From: an uncultured Oscillospiraceae bacterium
GTDB taxonomy: Bacteria; Bacillota; Clostridia; Oscillospirales; Oscillospiraceae
Length of the DNA stretch: 64,000 bases
Assembly (NCBI GenBank): GCA_958426425.1
Contig: CATZYY010000001.1
Span: 1-64,000, forward strand
Direction: 5' to 3'
Below the pieces are notes generated by a model. It was given only the letters and a program-made list of their open reading frames with translations, had not been told where the DNA came from and made no database searches. A program made the position numbers and the translations under genes. Positions 16,820 to 24,695 of the stretch are shown here, piece after piece; within the stretch, counting starts at the first letter, position 1, and every line of letters starts with the position of its first letter.

Positions 16820-18223
16820 ATGTTAGAATTTCAGTCAGTGACAAAACGGGATGCGGCCCGGCTGCACAGGTACTATCGGAACTGTCGGTACGGCCTTTGC
16901 GAGTACAGTGTGGGAACCAAACTCATGTGGCGCAAGGCCCTGCGCCCCAGCTGGACCGAGGCGGCGGGCTGCCTGGTGGTCCGCAACGACATCCATGGCC
17001 GGATGGAGTTTGACTACCCGGTGCCGGGGCCGGAGGGTGACGAGGAGGCCGCTCTGGAGGCCATCGAGGGCTACTGCCTGGAAAAGGGGGTTCCGGTGGT
17101 GATCTCCATGGTGCCGGAGTGCAGGGCCTCCCGGCTGCTGGCCCGGTATCCCTACGTTCAGATTTCCAATATCCGTACCTGGCGGGATTATCTCTATTAC
17201 CGGGAGGATCTGCAGTTTTTCACCGGCCGCCGGTACTCCGGCCAGCGCAACCACATCAACAAGTTCCGCGCCGGCTGGCCGGAGGCGGTGTTTCGTTCCT
17301 TGACGGCGGAGGACACGGGGGCTGTCCAGCAGTTCTGGCTGGATTTTGAAGCGGAGTTTCCCAAGGGGGACAACGCCAAGGCCCTCAATGAGCTGGCGCT
17401 GGCCAAGGAGATGCTGAAACTGGTGGGCAAGCCCTGGTTCCGGGTTGGCGGCATGTTCCACGGGGACAAGCTCATCGGCCTGTCCCTGACGGAGCGCTGC
17501 GGCGACACGCTGATTATTCACGTGGAAAAGGCCCTGTACTCCTATACCGGCGTGTATCCCGCCATGGTCCAGGCGGCGGCGGACCTGTTCGGCGAGGGCT
17601 GCCGGTGGATCAACCGGGAGGACGACGCCGGGGACCGGGGCCTGCGGACCTCCAAGCTCCAGTACGGCCCCGCGTGCCTGGCGCCAAAGTATTGTTTTGA
17701 GGCTCAGAACGAGCTGTTCCGCTATGCGCATACCATTCCGGAGCTGAAGACGGAGCGGCTGACGCTGTCGGCCATTACCGAGGCGGACCTGCCGGCCTAC
17801 AACGCCCTGGTGCTGGATGGGGACCGGAACCGCTGGTGGGGCTATGACGACGTGGGAGGTCTGGGGGGCCCTGTGACGCAGACCAGCTTTCTGGATGTGG
17901 CCCGCCGGGATTTTGAAGCCCGTCAGGCGGTGAATTTTGCCGTGCGCCTGGACGGACAGCTAATTGGAGAGGCGGTGCTCTACCGCTTTGACTGCCGGGG
18001 GGGAGCGGAGCTGGGCTGCCGCATCGACGCCGCCCATGCCGGCCACGGCTACGGCACCGAAGCCTTTGCCGCCGTGGCGGACTGGGGGCTCTATCAGCTC
18101 CATCTGAACCGGGTGGTGGCCAAGTGCTACAAGGAGAACCAGGCCTCCTACAAAATGCTCTCCTCCTGTATGCGGAAGAACGGACAGGACGACACCTTCT
18201 TCTACTTCGAGAAGCTGGTGTGA
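16820..18223 (+). CDS. DUF2156 (lysyl-PG synthase C-domain-like)/GNAT fusion protein
   Basis: A 467-residue two-domain protein. Residues about 1-295 match the DUF2156 type (phosphatidylglycerol lysyltransferase C-terminal domain-like, itself a double-GNAT fold), with GRRYSGQRNHINKF and a late INREDDAGDRGLRTSKLQY. Residues about 300-467 form a RimJ/RimL-type N-acetyltransferase (TERLTLSAITEADLP, GCRIDAAHAGHGYGTEA, then LNRVVAKCYKENQAS). There is no membrane segment. Both domains usually use acyl-CoA or aminoacyl-tRNA donors; the substrate is unknown. It stands alone between the symporter and DUF1648 genes, ending at a terminator. The ribosome site is weak (AGGA). Confidence 0.8.
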   Translation: MLEFQSVTKRDAARLHRYYRNCRYGLCEYSVGTKLMWRKALRPSWTEAAGCLVVRNDIHGRMEFDYPVPGPEGDEEAALEAIEGYCLEKGVPVVISMVPECRASRLLARYPYVQISNIRTWRDYLYYREDLQFFTGRRYSGQRNHINKFRAGWPEAVFRSLTAEDTGAVQQFWLDFEAEFPKGDNAKALNELALAKEMLKLVGKPWFRVGGMFHGDKLIGLSLTERCGDTLIIHVEKALYSYTGVYPAMVQAAADLFGEGCRWINREDDAGDRGLRTSKLQYGPACLAPKYCFEAQNELFRYAHTIPELKTERLTLSAITEADLPAYNALVLDGDRNRWWGYDDVGGLGGPVTQTSFLDVARRDFEARQAVNFAVRLDGQLIGEAVLYRFDCRGGAELGCRIDAAHAGHGYGTEAFAAVADWGLYQLHLNRVVAKCYKENQASYKMLSSCMRKNGQDDTFFYFEKLV

Positions 18224-18265
18224 ACGGTTGACACCGTAAAAAAACCAACTGTATCACAGAGTCAA

Positions 18266-18294
18266 AGGGCCGCCCATGGAGGCGGCCCTGTTTT
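18266..18294 (+). terminator. Terminator after the DUF2156/GNAT gene
   Basis: AGGGCCGCC at 18266-18274 pairs with GGCGGCCCT at 18281-18289, followed by GTTTT. Confidence 0.75.
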
Positions 18295-18372
18295 CGCGGT
18301 GGCTGTCCCTTGCGGCTGGGGGCGGCGTGTGGTATGCTGATGGAAAAGATTAGGACCGGGGGGGCGGCAGTC

Positions 18373-18831
18373 ATGAAGAAACATCCTCTGGACAAGCTGA
18401 TGAACCGGCTGAGTCTGCTGGTGCTGGCGGGCACCGCCGTGTTTCTCGCGGTCTATTGGCACCGCATTCCGGCCCGGGTTCCCATGCACTTCAACGCAGC
18501 CGGGGAGATCGACCGCTGGGGCACCCAGGCGGAGCTGCTGATCCTGCCGGTGATCAGCTGGCTGATGTACGGACTATTGACCGTGGTGGAGCAGTTCCCC
18601 GGCGCCTGGAACACCGGCGTCAAGGTGACGGAGGAGAACCGGGAGCGGGTCTACACCCTGCTATCCCACATGCTCAGCACGCTGAAGCTGCTGATAGTGG
18701 TCATGTTTGCCTGGATCACCCTCTGGTGCGCCCTGGCCCGACCTCTGCCGGTGTGGTTCCTGCCGGTTATCCTGGCGGCGCTGTTTGGGAATATGATCTA
18801 CTGGCTGGTCCGGCTGTTCCGGGCCCGGTAA
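18373..18831 (+). CDS. DUF1648-domain membrane protein
   Basis: A 152-residue membrane protein with the DUF1648 signature (PMHFNAAGEIDRWG at about 40-53), the domain also found in SdpI-type immunity proteins. Four membrane segments are expected, at about 13-30, 55-75, 100-118 and 125-142. ATG 18373 is chosen for the GGGGGGCGG just upstream and the normal N-terminus; an earlier ATG at 18334 overlaps a possible -10. A role in envelope stress or immunity is possible from family context only. Confidence 0.75.
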   Translation: MKKHPLDKLMNRLSLLVLAGTAVFLAVYWHRIPARVPMHFNAAGEIDRWGTQAELLILPVISWLMYGLLTVVEQFPGAWNTGVKVTEENRERVYTLLSHMLSTLKLLIVVMFAWITLWCALARPLPVWFLPVILAALFGNMIYWLVRLFRAR

Positions 18832-18868
18832 GTAGTCCCCTGTCCTCGTGAAAACAAGTCAAAAAAGC

Positions 18869-18900
18869 CAAGGCCCGGACGGTTTTCCGTCCGGGCCTTG
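18869..18900 (-). terminator. Terminator after cdd
   Basis: A perfect 14-bp stem (18869-18882 with 18887-18900, loop TTTT) is followed on the minus strand by GC and then T6. It ends the deacetylase-cdd transcript. Confidence 0.85.
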
Positions 18901-18911
18901 CTGTATGGAAC

Positions 18912-19316
18912 TCAGTTGAAATCGGGGGATAGAAACTCCGGCCCAAAGCTGTGGGGCAGCAGTTCCGACAGGGTGAAGGTCCGCTCCTGCCCGGCGCCGT
19001 TGAGACAGATGATCTCGATATTCGGCGCGAACTCCCGCAGCACCTGCCGGCACACGCCGCAGGGCACGCAGAAGTCGGCGCTGCGGCCCGCCACCACAAT
19101 GCGCACAAAGTCCCGGTGCCCCTCGCTGACCGCCTTGGCCACCGCCGTCCGCTCGGCGCAGAGGGTGGGGCCGTAGGCGGCGTTTTCCATGTTGCAGCCG
19201 GTGAACACCGTGCCGTCGGCGCACTCCAGGGCGGCGCCTACGGGAAAGTGGGAATAGGGGCAGTAGGACCGCTCCAGCATGGACACAGCCGCCGCCTTCA
19301 GTTCTTCACGGGTCAT
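18912..19316 (-). CDS. cdd: Cytidine deaminase
   Basis: A 134-residue zinc enzyme that converts cytidine and deoxycytidine to uridine forms. The zinc site is Cys53 with catalytic Glu55 (CAERTA) and Cys86/Cys89 (PCGVC). The N-terminal YCPYSHFPVGAAL matches the family. A GGAGG is placed well before the ATG. It starts 41 bases after the upstream deacetylase gene and is probably cotranscribed with it. Confidence 0.95.
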   Translation of the reverse strand: MTREELKAAAVSMLERSYCPYSHFPVGAALECADGTVFTGCNMENAAYGPTLCAERTAVAKAVSEGHRDFVRIVVAGRSADFCVPCGVCRQVLREFAPNIEIICLNGAGQERTFTLSELLPHSFGPEFLSPDFN

Positions 19317-19357
19317 GGGAACATCCTCCTTTTCCTTCCGACACGGCGTAAAGCCGC

Positions 19358-20602
19358 TTACGCCCAGTCGATCTCCCGCTGGGGCCGTACGCTGACATCC
19401 ATGATATCCTTGGCGTCGTAAAATTGCAAGTACCGGTCCCGGGAGTGGCGCAGGGTGGTGCCGTCCGGGTGGAGCCGGTCGCAGATCACGGCACAGATGT
19501 CCTTTTTGATATAGCTGAAGCTCTCAATGCCCACGGAGGCGAACACCCGGAAGCCCTGACTCTGGAGATACTGGAACACGGGGCCGGTGTTCTGCCAGTC
19601 GTTGCCGTCGGGCCGCTCCCCGTGGGGATAGAACAGGATGGTGGTGGGACCCACCAGGCTGCCCACCTCGTCGAACCACCGCTCCGTGTCGGTCTGAATG
19701 GATTCCAGGGACTTGGTGCCCAGGCGGATGTGGCCCCAGGTGTGGCTGCCGAAGGTCCAGCCCGTGCGCTTGAGCTCGGCGATGATGGGCTTCACCGCCT
19801 CGATCTCCTTTTGGCGATTGACCTCCTGGGCGTCAGACCAGCTCTTGGTGTCGGTTTGGGTCCGGTAGCCCAGGATGCCCTCATAGCCGGTGAGACTCAG
19901 GCAGCCCTTGGCACCGAAGGGGGAGAAGTCCGGGTGTTCCTCCACGAACTTGTCCAGAATGGGGATGGCGTCCAGGTCCCGGCTGACTACCTCCGCCCCC
20001 TGGGGGTCCTTGCCGTAGGAGGCGATCTTACCGTCCTCCCCGATGACCAGCTTCCAGGCAAAGCCGTTGGTCAGCATATACTCATAGTAATTGGTGTCGT
20101 CATAGGAGAGGATCAGGGGCTTTTTCCCCTCCGGCAGGTACAGGGTGTTCTTCACCATCTTGGGCGTCCCGTCCTCGCCGGTGACCTCGCTCCACACGTC
20201 GGCAATGTCCACCAGCACGTAGCCCTTGTCATAGACGCTCTGGAGGATTTTGTTGTATTCCCCCACAGTCACCATGTAGTCGTCGATGCCGTTGGCCTGG
20301 CTGTCTCCGTCAAAGGCCAGCTCCGGATAGGCCACCACCGGATGGAAGAACAGGTGCTCTACAATGCCGTCGTAGGCCACGTAGGTGACGCCGTCCCGGA
20401 CGCCTCCCTCCGGCATTACCGTGGGGTCGTAGATGTCATAGGGCTCCGGCTCCGGCGGCGCAGACTCCTCCTCCGAGGTCTCCTGGGTGGAGATGTCTTC
20501 CTGGGCGGTGTCCGGGTCCTCCGTCGGGGCCGGGGACCCGCCGCAGGCGGTCAGGGAAAACAGCAGTAGACAGATAAGCAGAAATGAGATCAGGCGGCGC
20601 AT
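19358..20602 (-). CDS. Polysaccharide deacetylase-like lipoprotein
   Basis: A 414-residue exported lipoprotein with lipobox LTAC, Cys20 being the lipidated residue. A Glu/Pro-rich linker (about 23-60) precedes a large NodB-like carbohydrate esterase 4 domain. LILSYDDTN fits the first metal-aspartate motif, and SHTWGH fits the two-histidine motif. ATG 20602 begins the signal peptide and follows AAAGGAAC. It is probably cotranscribed with cdd. It likely acts on wall polysaccharide outside the membrane; the exact substrate is unknown. A possible -10 (TATACT, plus 20640-20645) lies upstream without a clear -35. Confidence 0.8.
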   Translation of the reverse strand: MRRLISFLLICLLLFSLTACGGSPAPTEDPDTAQEDISTQETSEEESAPPEPEPYDIYDPTVMPEGGVRDGVTYVAYDGIVEHLFFHPVVAYPELAFDGDSQANGIDDYMVTVGEYNKILQSVYDKGYVLVDIADVWSEVTGEDGTPKMVKNTLYLPEGKKPLILSYDDTNYYEYMLTNGFAWKLVIGEDGKIASYGKDPQGAEVVSRDLDAIPILDKFVEEHPDFSPFGAKGCLSLTGYEGILGYRTQTDTKSWSDAQEVNRQKEIEAVKPIIAELKRTGWTFGSHTWGHIRLGTKSLESIQTDTERWFDEVGSLVGPTTILFYPHGERPDGNDWQNTGPVFQYLQSQGFRVFASVGIESFSYIKKDICAVICDRLHPDGTTLRHSRDRYLQFYDAKDIMDVSVRPQREIDWA

Positions 20603-20734
20603 GGCGGGACGTTCCTTTCTGTCGAATTTGGTCGACCTTAGTATAACAGGAATTCCCGCCGGAGAGAAGAACAAAAAAGTGACAAAAGGAAACGAGGCGG
20701 TAAAAGCAGGGGTGCCGGAGAGCGGGATGGGACA

Positions 20735-20766
20735 CAGCTCCCCAGGCGGCGTGGCCTGGGGAGCTG
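20735..20766. terminator. Hairpin downstream of spoVAE
   Basis: A perfect 13-bp inverted repeat (20735-20747 with 20754-20766, loop GGCGTG) between spoVAE and the deacetylase gene. There is no T-tract on either side, so its role as a terminator is uncertain. Confidence 0.4.
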
Positions 20767-20851
20767 CCTCGGAGAAATGGAAAGGCGGGCCCGTTTCCGG
20801 ACCCACCCCTCTTTGGCCAGCAGCCGTCCGTAGGGGCAGCGCACCGGCGGC

Positions 20852-21208
20852 CTACCGCTTGTCTCCAGGGCGGAAGACCAGCGCCATGACCAGTCCCGCC
20901 ACCACTGCCGCCGCGATGCCGCCGGCGGTGGCGGAGAGCCCCCCGGTCAAAACGCCCAGCCAGCCCTCCTCCGCCACGGCGGTCTTGACGCCCTTGGCCA
21001 GGGCGTGGCCGAAGCCGGTCAGGGGCACCGTGGCCCCGGCGCCGCCCCAGTCGGCAATGGGCTGATACAGGCCCAGGGCGCTGAGGGCCACGCCGGCCAC
21101 CACGTAGCCCGTGAGGATGCGGGCGGGGGTCAGCTGGGTTCGGTCAATGAGAATCTGCCCCACGGCGCAGAGAATGCCGCCGCAGAGAAAGGCGTTGAGA
21201 TATTCCAT
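20852..21208 (-). CDS. spoVAE: Stage V sporulation protein AE
   Basis: A 118-residue membrane protein of the SpoVAC/SpoVAE family, part of the SpoVA channel that moves dipicolinic acid across the inner spore membrane. Three to four membrane segments are visible, with the family pattern GGILCAVGQILIDRTQLTPARIL and GFGHALAKGVKTAV. Length is normal. Unlike most spore formers, it is not next to spoVAD, which lies about 10 kb away in this window, and no spoVAC is seen. Confidence 0.9.
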   Translation of the reverse strand: MEYLNAFLCGGILCAVGQILIDRTQLTPARILTGYVVAGVALSALGLYQPIADWGGAGATVPLTGFGHALAKGVKTAVAEEGWLGVLTGGLSATAGGIAAAVVAGLVMALVFRPGDKR

Positions 21209-21366
21209 GTGGATGCCTCCCGGAAAAAGGTTCTTCCGCCAGTTTTCCCCGCTGTCTGGGAATTATGTGGATGACGGAAGCGGAGACCTCCCTGGGAGCG
21301 GACGGGCGGGACCGGATCATCCGGCCCCGCCTGCCCTATGTGTGGAGAGGAAGAAGCGTGTGTATA

Positions 21367-23079
21367 TCACTCGGCGTCCTGGAGGGCATCGTAGCCCTCT
21401 TCGCCGGTGCGGACTTTGATGACGTTTTCCACGTCGCAGACGAAGATCTTGCCGTCGCCGATGTGGCCGGTGTAGAGGACCCGCTTGGCCGTCTCCACCA
21501 CCTGCTCCACCGGCACCTTGCACACCACGATGGATACCTGGATGCTGGGCAGCATGGTGGCCTCCACCTTGGCGCCCCGGAAGTAGCCCTCCGTCTTGCC
21601 CCGCTGCTCGCCGCAGCCCATGACGTTGGTAGCGGTCATGCCGGTGATGCCGATGTCGAACATGGCCCGCTTGAGGGCGTCAAAGCGCTCCATCTTGCAC
21701 AGGATGTCCACCCGGGTGATCTTCACGCCGCCCTGGGCGGCCTTGACGGGAGAGGGCACCGTCTCCACGGGGACGGCCTTCTCCACAGGCACCTCCGGCG
21801 ATGCGGAGACAGCGGGAACGGTGAAGCTGTCGGGGGTGTCGTCATAGACGAAGGCGAAGCCGCCGTAGGCGGAGGGCAGGCCGTGCTCAGTGATGTCCAG
21901 GCCCTTGAGTTCCTCCTCCGCGCTGACCCGCAGGCCGATGGTGTGCTTGATGACCAGAAATACAATGGTAATCATCACCGCGGCCCACAGCGCCGTGGCG
22001 CCCACGCCGACGCACTGGGTCAGGAAGAAGGAGGCACCGTGGCCATAGAGCAGGCCATCGGAGGTGGAGAGCAGGCCCGTCAGCAAGGTGCCGGCGGCGC
22101 CGCAGACGCCGTGGACGGAGATGGCGCCCACCGGGTCGTCGATCTTGGCCACATTGTCGAAAAAGCCCACGGAGATAGGCAGCAGCAGCCCGGAGACAAT
22201 GCCGATGACGGCGGCGCCGGCGGGGGAGACCACATCGCATCCGGCGGTGACGGCCACCAGGCCCGCCAGGGCGGCGTTGAGGGTCATGCCCACGTCAGGC
22301 TTGCCGTGGCGCAGCCAAGTGTAGATCATGGTGACACAGCAGGCCACAGCCGGGGCCATGTTGGTGTTGACAAAGATGAGGCCCGCGGAGATCAGGGTGT
22401 CGTCACCCTCCATGGAGACCGTGGAGCAGCCGTTGAAGCCGAACCAGCAGAACCACAGGATGAACACCCCCAGAGCGCCCAGAGACAGGTTGTGGCCCAG
22501 AATGGCCCGGGGCTTTCCCTCCCGGTCGTACTTGCCCATGCGGGGCCCCAGAATGGCGGCACCGATGGCGGCGCAGATGCCGCCCACCATGTGGACCGCC
22601 GTGGACCCGGCAAAATCGTGGAAGCCCAGCTGGCTCAACCAGCCGCCGCCCCAGATCCAGTGGCCGGAGACGGGGTAGATAAAGGCGGAGATGCAGAAGG
22701 AGTAGATGCAGTAGGAGGCAAATTTTGTCCGCTCCGCCATGGAACCGGAGACAATGGTGGCGGAGGTGGCGCAGAAGACGGTCTGGAAGATCAAAAAGGC
22801 AAACAGCGGGACGCCTGCGGGCAGGATATCGGTGTAATCGCCCCGGACAAAGGGATCCAGGCCGCCGATCAGGGGACCGGCCCCGGCAAACATGAGGCCG
22901 AAGCCCAAGATCCAATAGGTGGGGGTGCCGATGCAGAAGTCCATGAGGTTTTTCATGAGGATGTTGCCGGTGTTTTTGGCACGGGTGAACCCTGCCTCGC
23001 ACATGGCAAAGCCGGCCTGCATTAAAAAGACAAGGGCTGCTCCCAGCAGGACCCAGATGGTGTTGACAGATGAATACAT
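21367..23079 (-). CDS. amt: Ammonium transporter with fused C-terminal PII (GlnB/GlnK) domain
   Basis: A 570-residue fusion. Residues about 1-420 are an Amt channel with eleven membrane segments, the conserved FGFNGCSTVS and HMVGG segments, and pore histidines in the HGVCGAAGTL region. A proline/valine-rich linker leads to a PII domain (about 452-570). Its T-loop reads GCGEQRGKTEGYFRGAKVE, so the usual uridylylated tyrosine of the RGAEY motif is valine. The tail GDGKIFVCDVENVIKVRTGEEG is typical of PII. The domain probably gates the channel in response to ATP/ADP/2-oxoglutarate. ATG 23079 follows GGGAGGG. It lies downstream of gltB-gltD, behind a hairpin that may act as an attenuator. Confidence 0.92.
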   Translation of the reverse strand: MYSSVNTIWVLLGAALVFLMQAGFAMCEAGFTRAKNTGNILMKNLMDFCIGTPTYWILGFGLMFAGAGPLIGGLDPFVRGDYTDILPAGVPLFAFLIFQTVFCATSATIVSGSMAERTKFASYCIYSFCISAFIYPVSGHWIWGGGWLSQLGFHDFAGSTAVHMVGGICAAIGAAILGPRMGKYDREGKPRAILGHNLSLGALGVFILWFCWFGFNGCSTVSMEGDDTLISAGLIFVNTNMAPAVACCVTMIYTWLRHGKPDVGMTLNAALAGLVAVTAGCDVVSPAGAAVIGIVSGLLLPISVGFFDNVAKIDDPVGAISVHGVCGAAGTLLTGLLSTSDGLLYGHGASFFLTQCVGVGATALWAAVMITIVFLVIKHTIGLRVSAEEELKGLDITEHGLPSAYGGFAFVYDDTPDSFTVPAVSASPEVPVEKAVPVETVPSPVKAAQGGVKITRVDILCKMERFDALKRAMFDIGITGMTATNVMGCGEQRGKTEGYFRGAKVEATMLPSIQVSIVVCKVPVEQVVETAKRVLYTGHIGDGKIFVCDVENVIKVRTGEEGYDALQDAE

Positions 23080-23134
23080 GGTGTTCCCTCCCAAACTCCG
23101 GCGGGGCGGCGGGCCGGCTCTGCCGCGCGCCGGG

Positions 23135-23188
23135 AAAATAAAAAGGCAAAGGCACCTGAGAGAAGTTCTCACAGGCGCCTTTGCCTTT
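23135..23188 (-). terminator. Intrinsic terminator in the gltD-amt gap (possible amt leader attenuator)
   Basis: On the minus strand a long stem (plus 23142-23163 with about 23167-23188, one mismatch) is followed by TTTTTATTTT. It lies after gltD and before amt. Because a promoter-like sequence sits just upstream of it, it may be a leader attenuator of amt and not only a gltBD terminator. Confidence 0.8.
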
Positions 23189-23198
23189 CGATGGAAAA

Positions 23199-23228
23199 AC
23201 TTTACCACGGGTGGGGGAAGATCGTCAA
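23199..23228 (-). promoter_or_regulatory. Candidate amt promoter
   Basis: On the minus strand TTGACG (plus 23223-23228), an 18-base spacer and TAAAGT (plus 23199-23204). The predicted start is about ten bases before the terminator hairpin. Confidence 0.6.
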
Positions 23229-23280
23229 CGTGCGATTTTCACAACCCTTTTCTGGAATTTCCCCCAAATTTCTCTGCCCG

Positions 23281-24678
23281 TCACAGGGGCCGCACCAGGT
23301 TGGTATAGCCGTTGAGGTAGGCGTCTACCTCCGCCGCGGCAGAGCGGCCCTCGGCGATGGCCCATACCACCAGGGACTGTCCCCGGCGCATGTCGCCGGC
23401 GGCAAAGACCTTTTCCACGTTGGTGGCGTGATGGCCCGGCGCGGTGGAGACCGTGTCTCCCGCCTCCACGCCGAAGGCGTCGCACACGCCCCGCTCGCAC
23501 CCGGCAAAGCCGGTGGCGGCAATCAGCAGGTTGCAGGGGATGGTGTCGCCGTCGGTGGTGACCACGGCGGTCAGGGCGCCGCCCTCTCCGGCGATCAGTT
23601 CCTTCACCTGGACGGCAAAGCGCCGGGGGTCGGCTCCGGTGACGGATACGGCCTCCTCATGGGCGTAGTCCAGGGGCAGCTCCCCGTTCACCAGGTAGTC
23701 CTCCCGCTTCCGCCGCACCAGCTGGGTCACGGAGACGCAGCCCTGCCGCAGGGCGGTGGCCACGCAGTCGCTGGCGGTGTCGCCGGTGCCCACGATCACC
23801 ACGTGGAGCCCCTCGGCCGTGGGAAGGGCCGGGTTTTGTCCAAAGATCTGCCGCTCCACGGCGGCTTTGAGGAAGTCCGTGCCGTAGCACACGCCGGTGA
23901 CGCCGCCGGTCTCCAGCCCCAGGGGCCGGGGACGGCCGGCGCCGCAGCAGAGCACCACAGCGTCGTACTCTGCCAGCAGGCGGCCGGCCACGGCCTTGTC
24001 AGAGGCGTCCACGCCGGTGACGAAGGTGACGCCCTCATCGGTCATCAGGTCCAGCCGTCGCTTCACCACGGCCTTGTCCAGCTTCATGCTGGGGATGCCG
24101 TAGGTGAGCAGGCCGCCGGGGTGGTCGTCCTTTTCCACCACGGTGACGGAGTGGCCCCGGTGGTTCAGCTGGTCCGCCGCGGCAAGGCCCGCCGGGCCGG
24201 AGCCCACCACCGCCACCTTTTTCCCGGACCACTGGGGCGGGCGGCGCCGACGCAGCAGCCCCTGGGAGAAGGCGGTTTCGATGATATAGAGCTCATTGTC
24301 CCGGTTGGCCACGGCGTCGCCGTAGATGCCGCAGATGCAGGCACTCTCGCAGGGGGCCGGGCACACCCGGCCGGTGAATTCCGGGAAGTTGTTGGTTTTC
24401 AGCAGCCGGGCCAGGGCGTGGCCCGGGTTGCCCCGCATAATCATGTCGTTCCACTCAGGGATCAAATTGTGGAGGGGACAGCCGAAGGTGCGCCCCTCAT
24501 AGAGCATGCCGGTCTGGCAGAAGGGGACGCCGCAGTTCATGCAGCGGCTGCCCTGCTGCTCCCGGACGGTTTGGGGCAGGGACAGGTGGAATTCCGCCCA
24601 GTCCTGCACCCGCTCCTCCGGCGGCCGCCGCAGGTCGTCCTTACGGACGTATTCCAAAAATCCAGTGGGTTTACCCAT
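23281..24678 (-). CDS. gltD: Glutamate synthase small subunit
   Basis: A 465-residue beta subunit of NADPH-dependent glutamate synthase. It passes electrons from NAD(P)H through FAD and Fe-S clusters to GltB for glutamate formation from glutamine and 2-oxoglutarate. N-terminal cysteines for Fe-S clusters are visible (CMNCGVPFC at about 46-54 and CPAPCESACICG near 106-117). The FAD motif is VVGSGPAGLAAA, a second nucleotide motif VIVGTGDTASD follows, and AAGDMRRG is near the end. It starts 17 bases after gltB with a good AGGAGG site. Confidence 0.95.
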   Translation of the reverse strand: MGKPTGFLEYVRKDDLRRPPEERVQDWAEFHLSLPQTVREQQGSRCMNCGVPFCQTGMLYEGRTFGCPLHNLIPEWNDMIMRGNPGHALARLLKTNNFPEFTGRVCPAPCESACICGIYGDAVANRDNELYIIETAFSQGLLRRRRPPQWSGKKVAVVGSGPAGLAAADQLNHRGHSVTVVEKDDHPGGLLTYGIPSMKLDKAVVKRRLDLMTDEGVTFVTGVDASDKAVAGRLLAEYDAVVLCCGAGRPRPLGLETGGVTGVCYGTDFLKAAVERQIFGQNPALPTAEGLHVVIVGTGDTASDCVATALRQGCVSVTQLVRRKREDYLVNGELPLDYAHEEAVSVTGADPRRFAVQVKELIAGEGGALTAVVTTDGDTIPCNLLIAATGFAGCERGVCDAFGVEAGDTVSTAPGHHATNVEKVFAAGDMRRGQSLVVWAIAEGRSAAAEVDAYLNGYTNLVRPL

Positions 24679-24695
24679 TGTGCGCGCCTCCTTCC

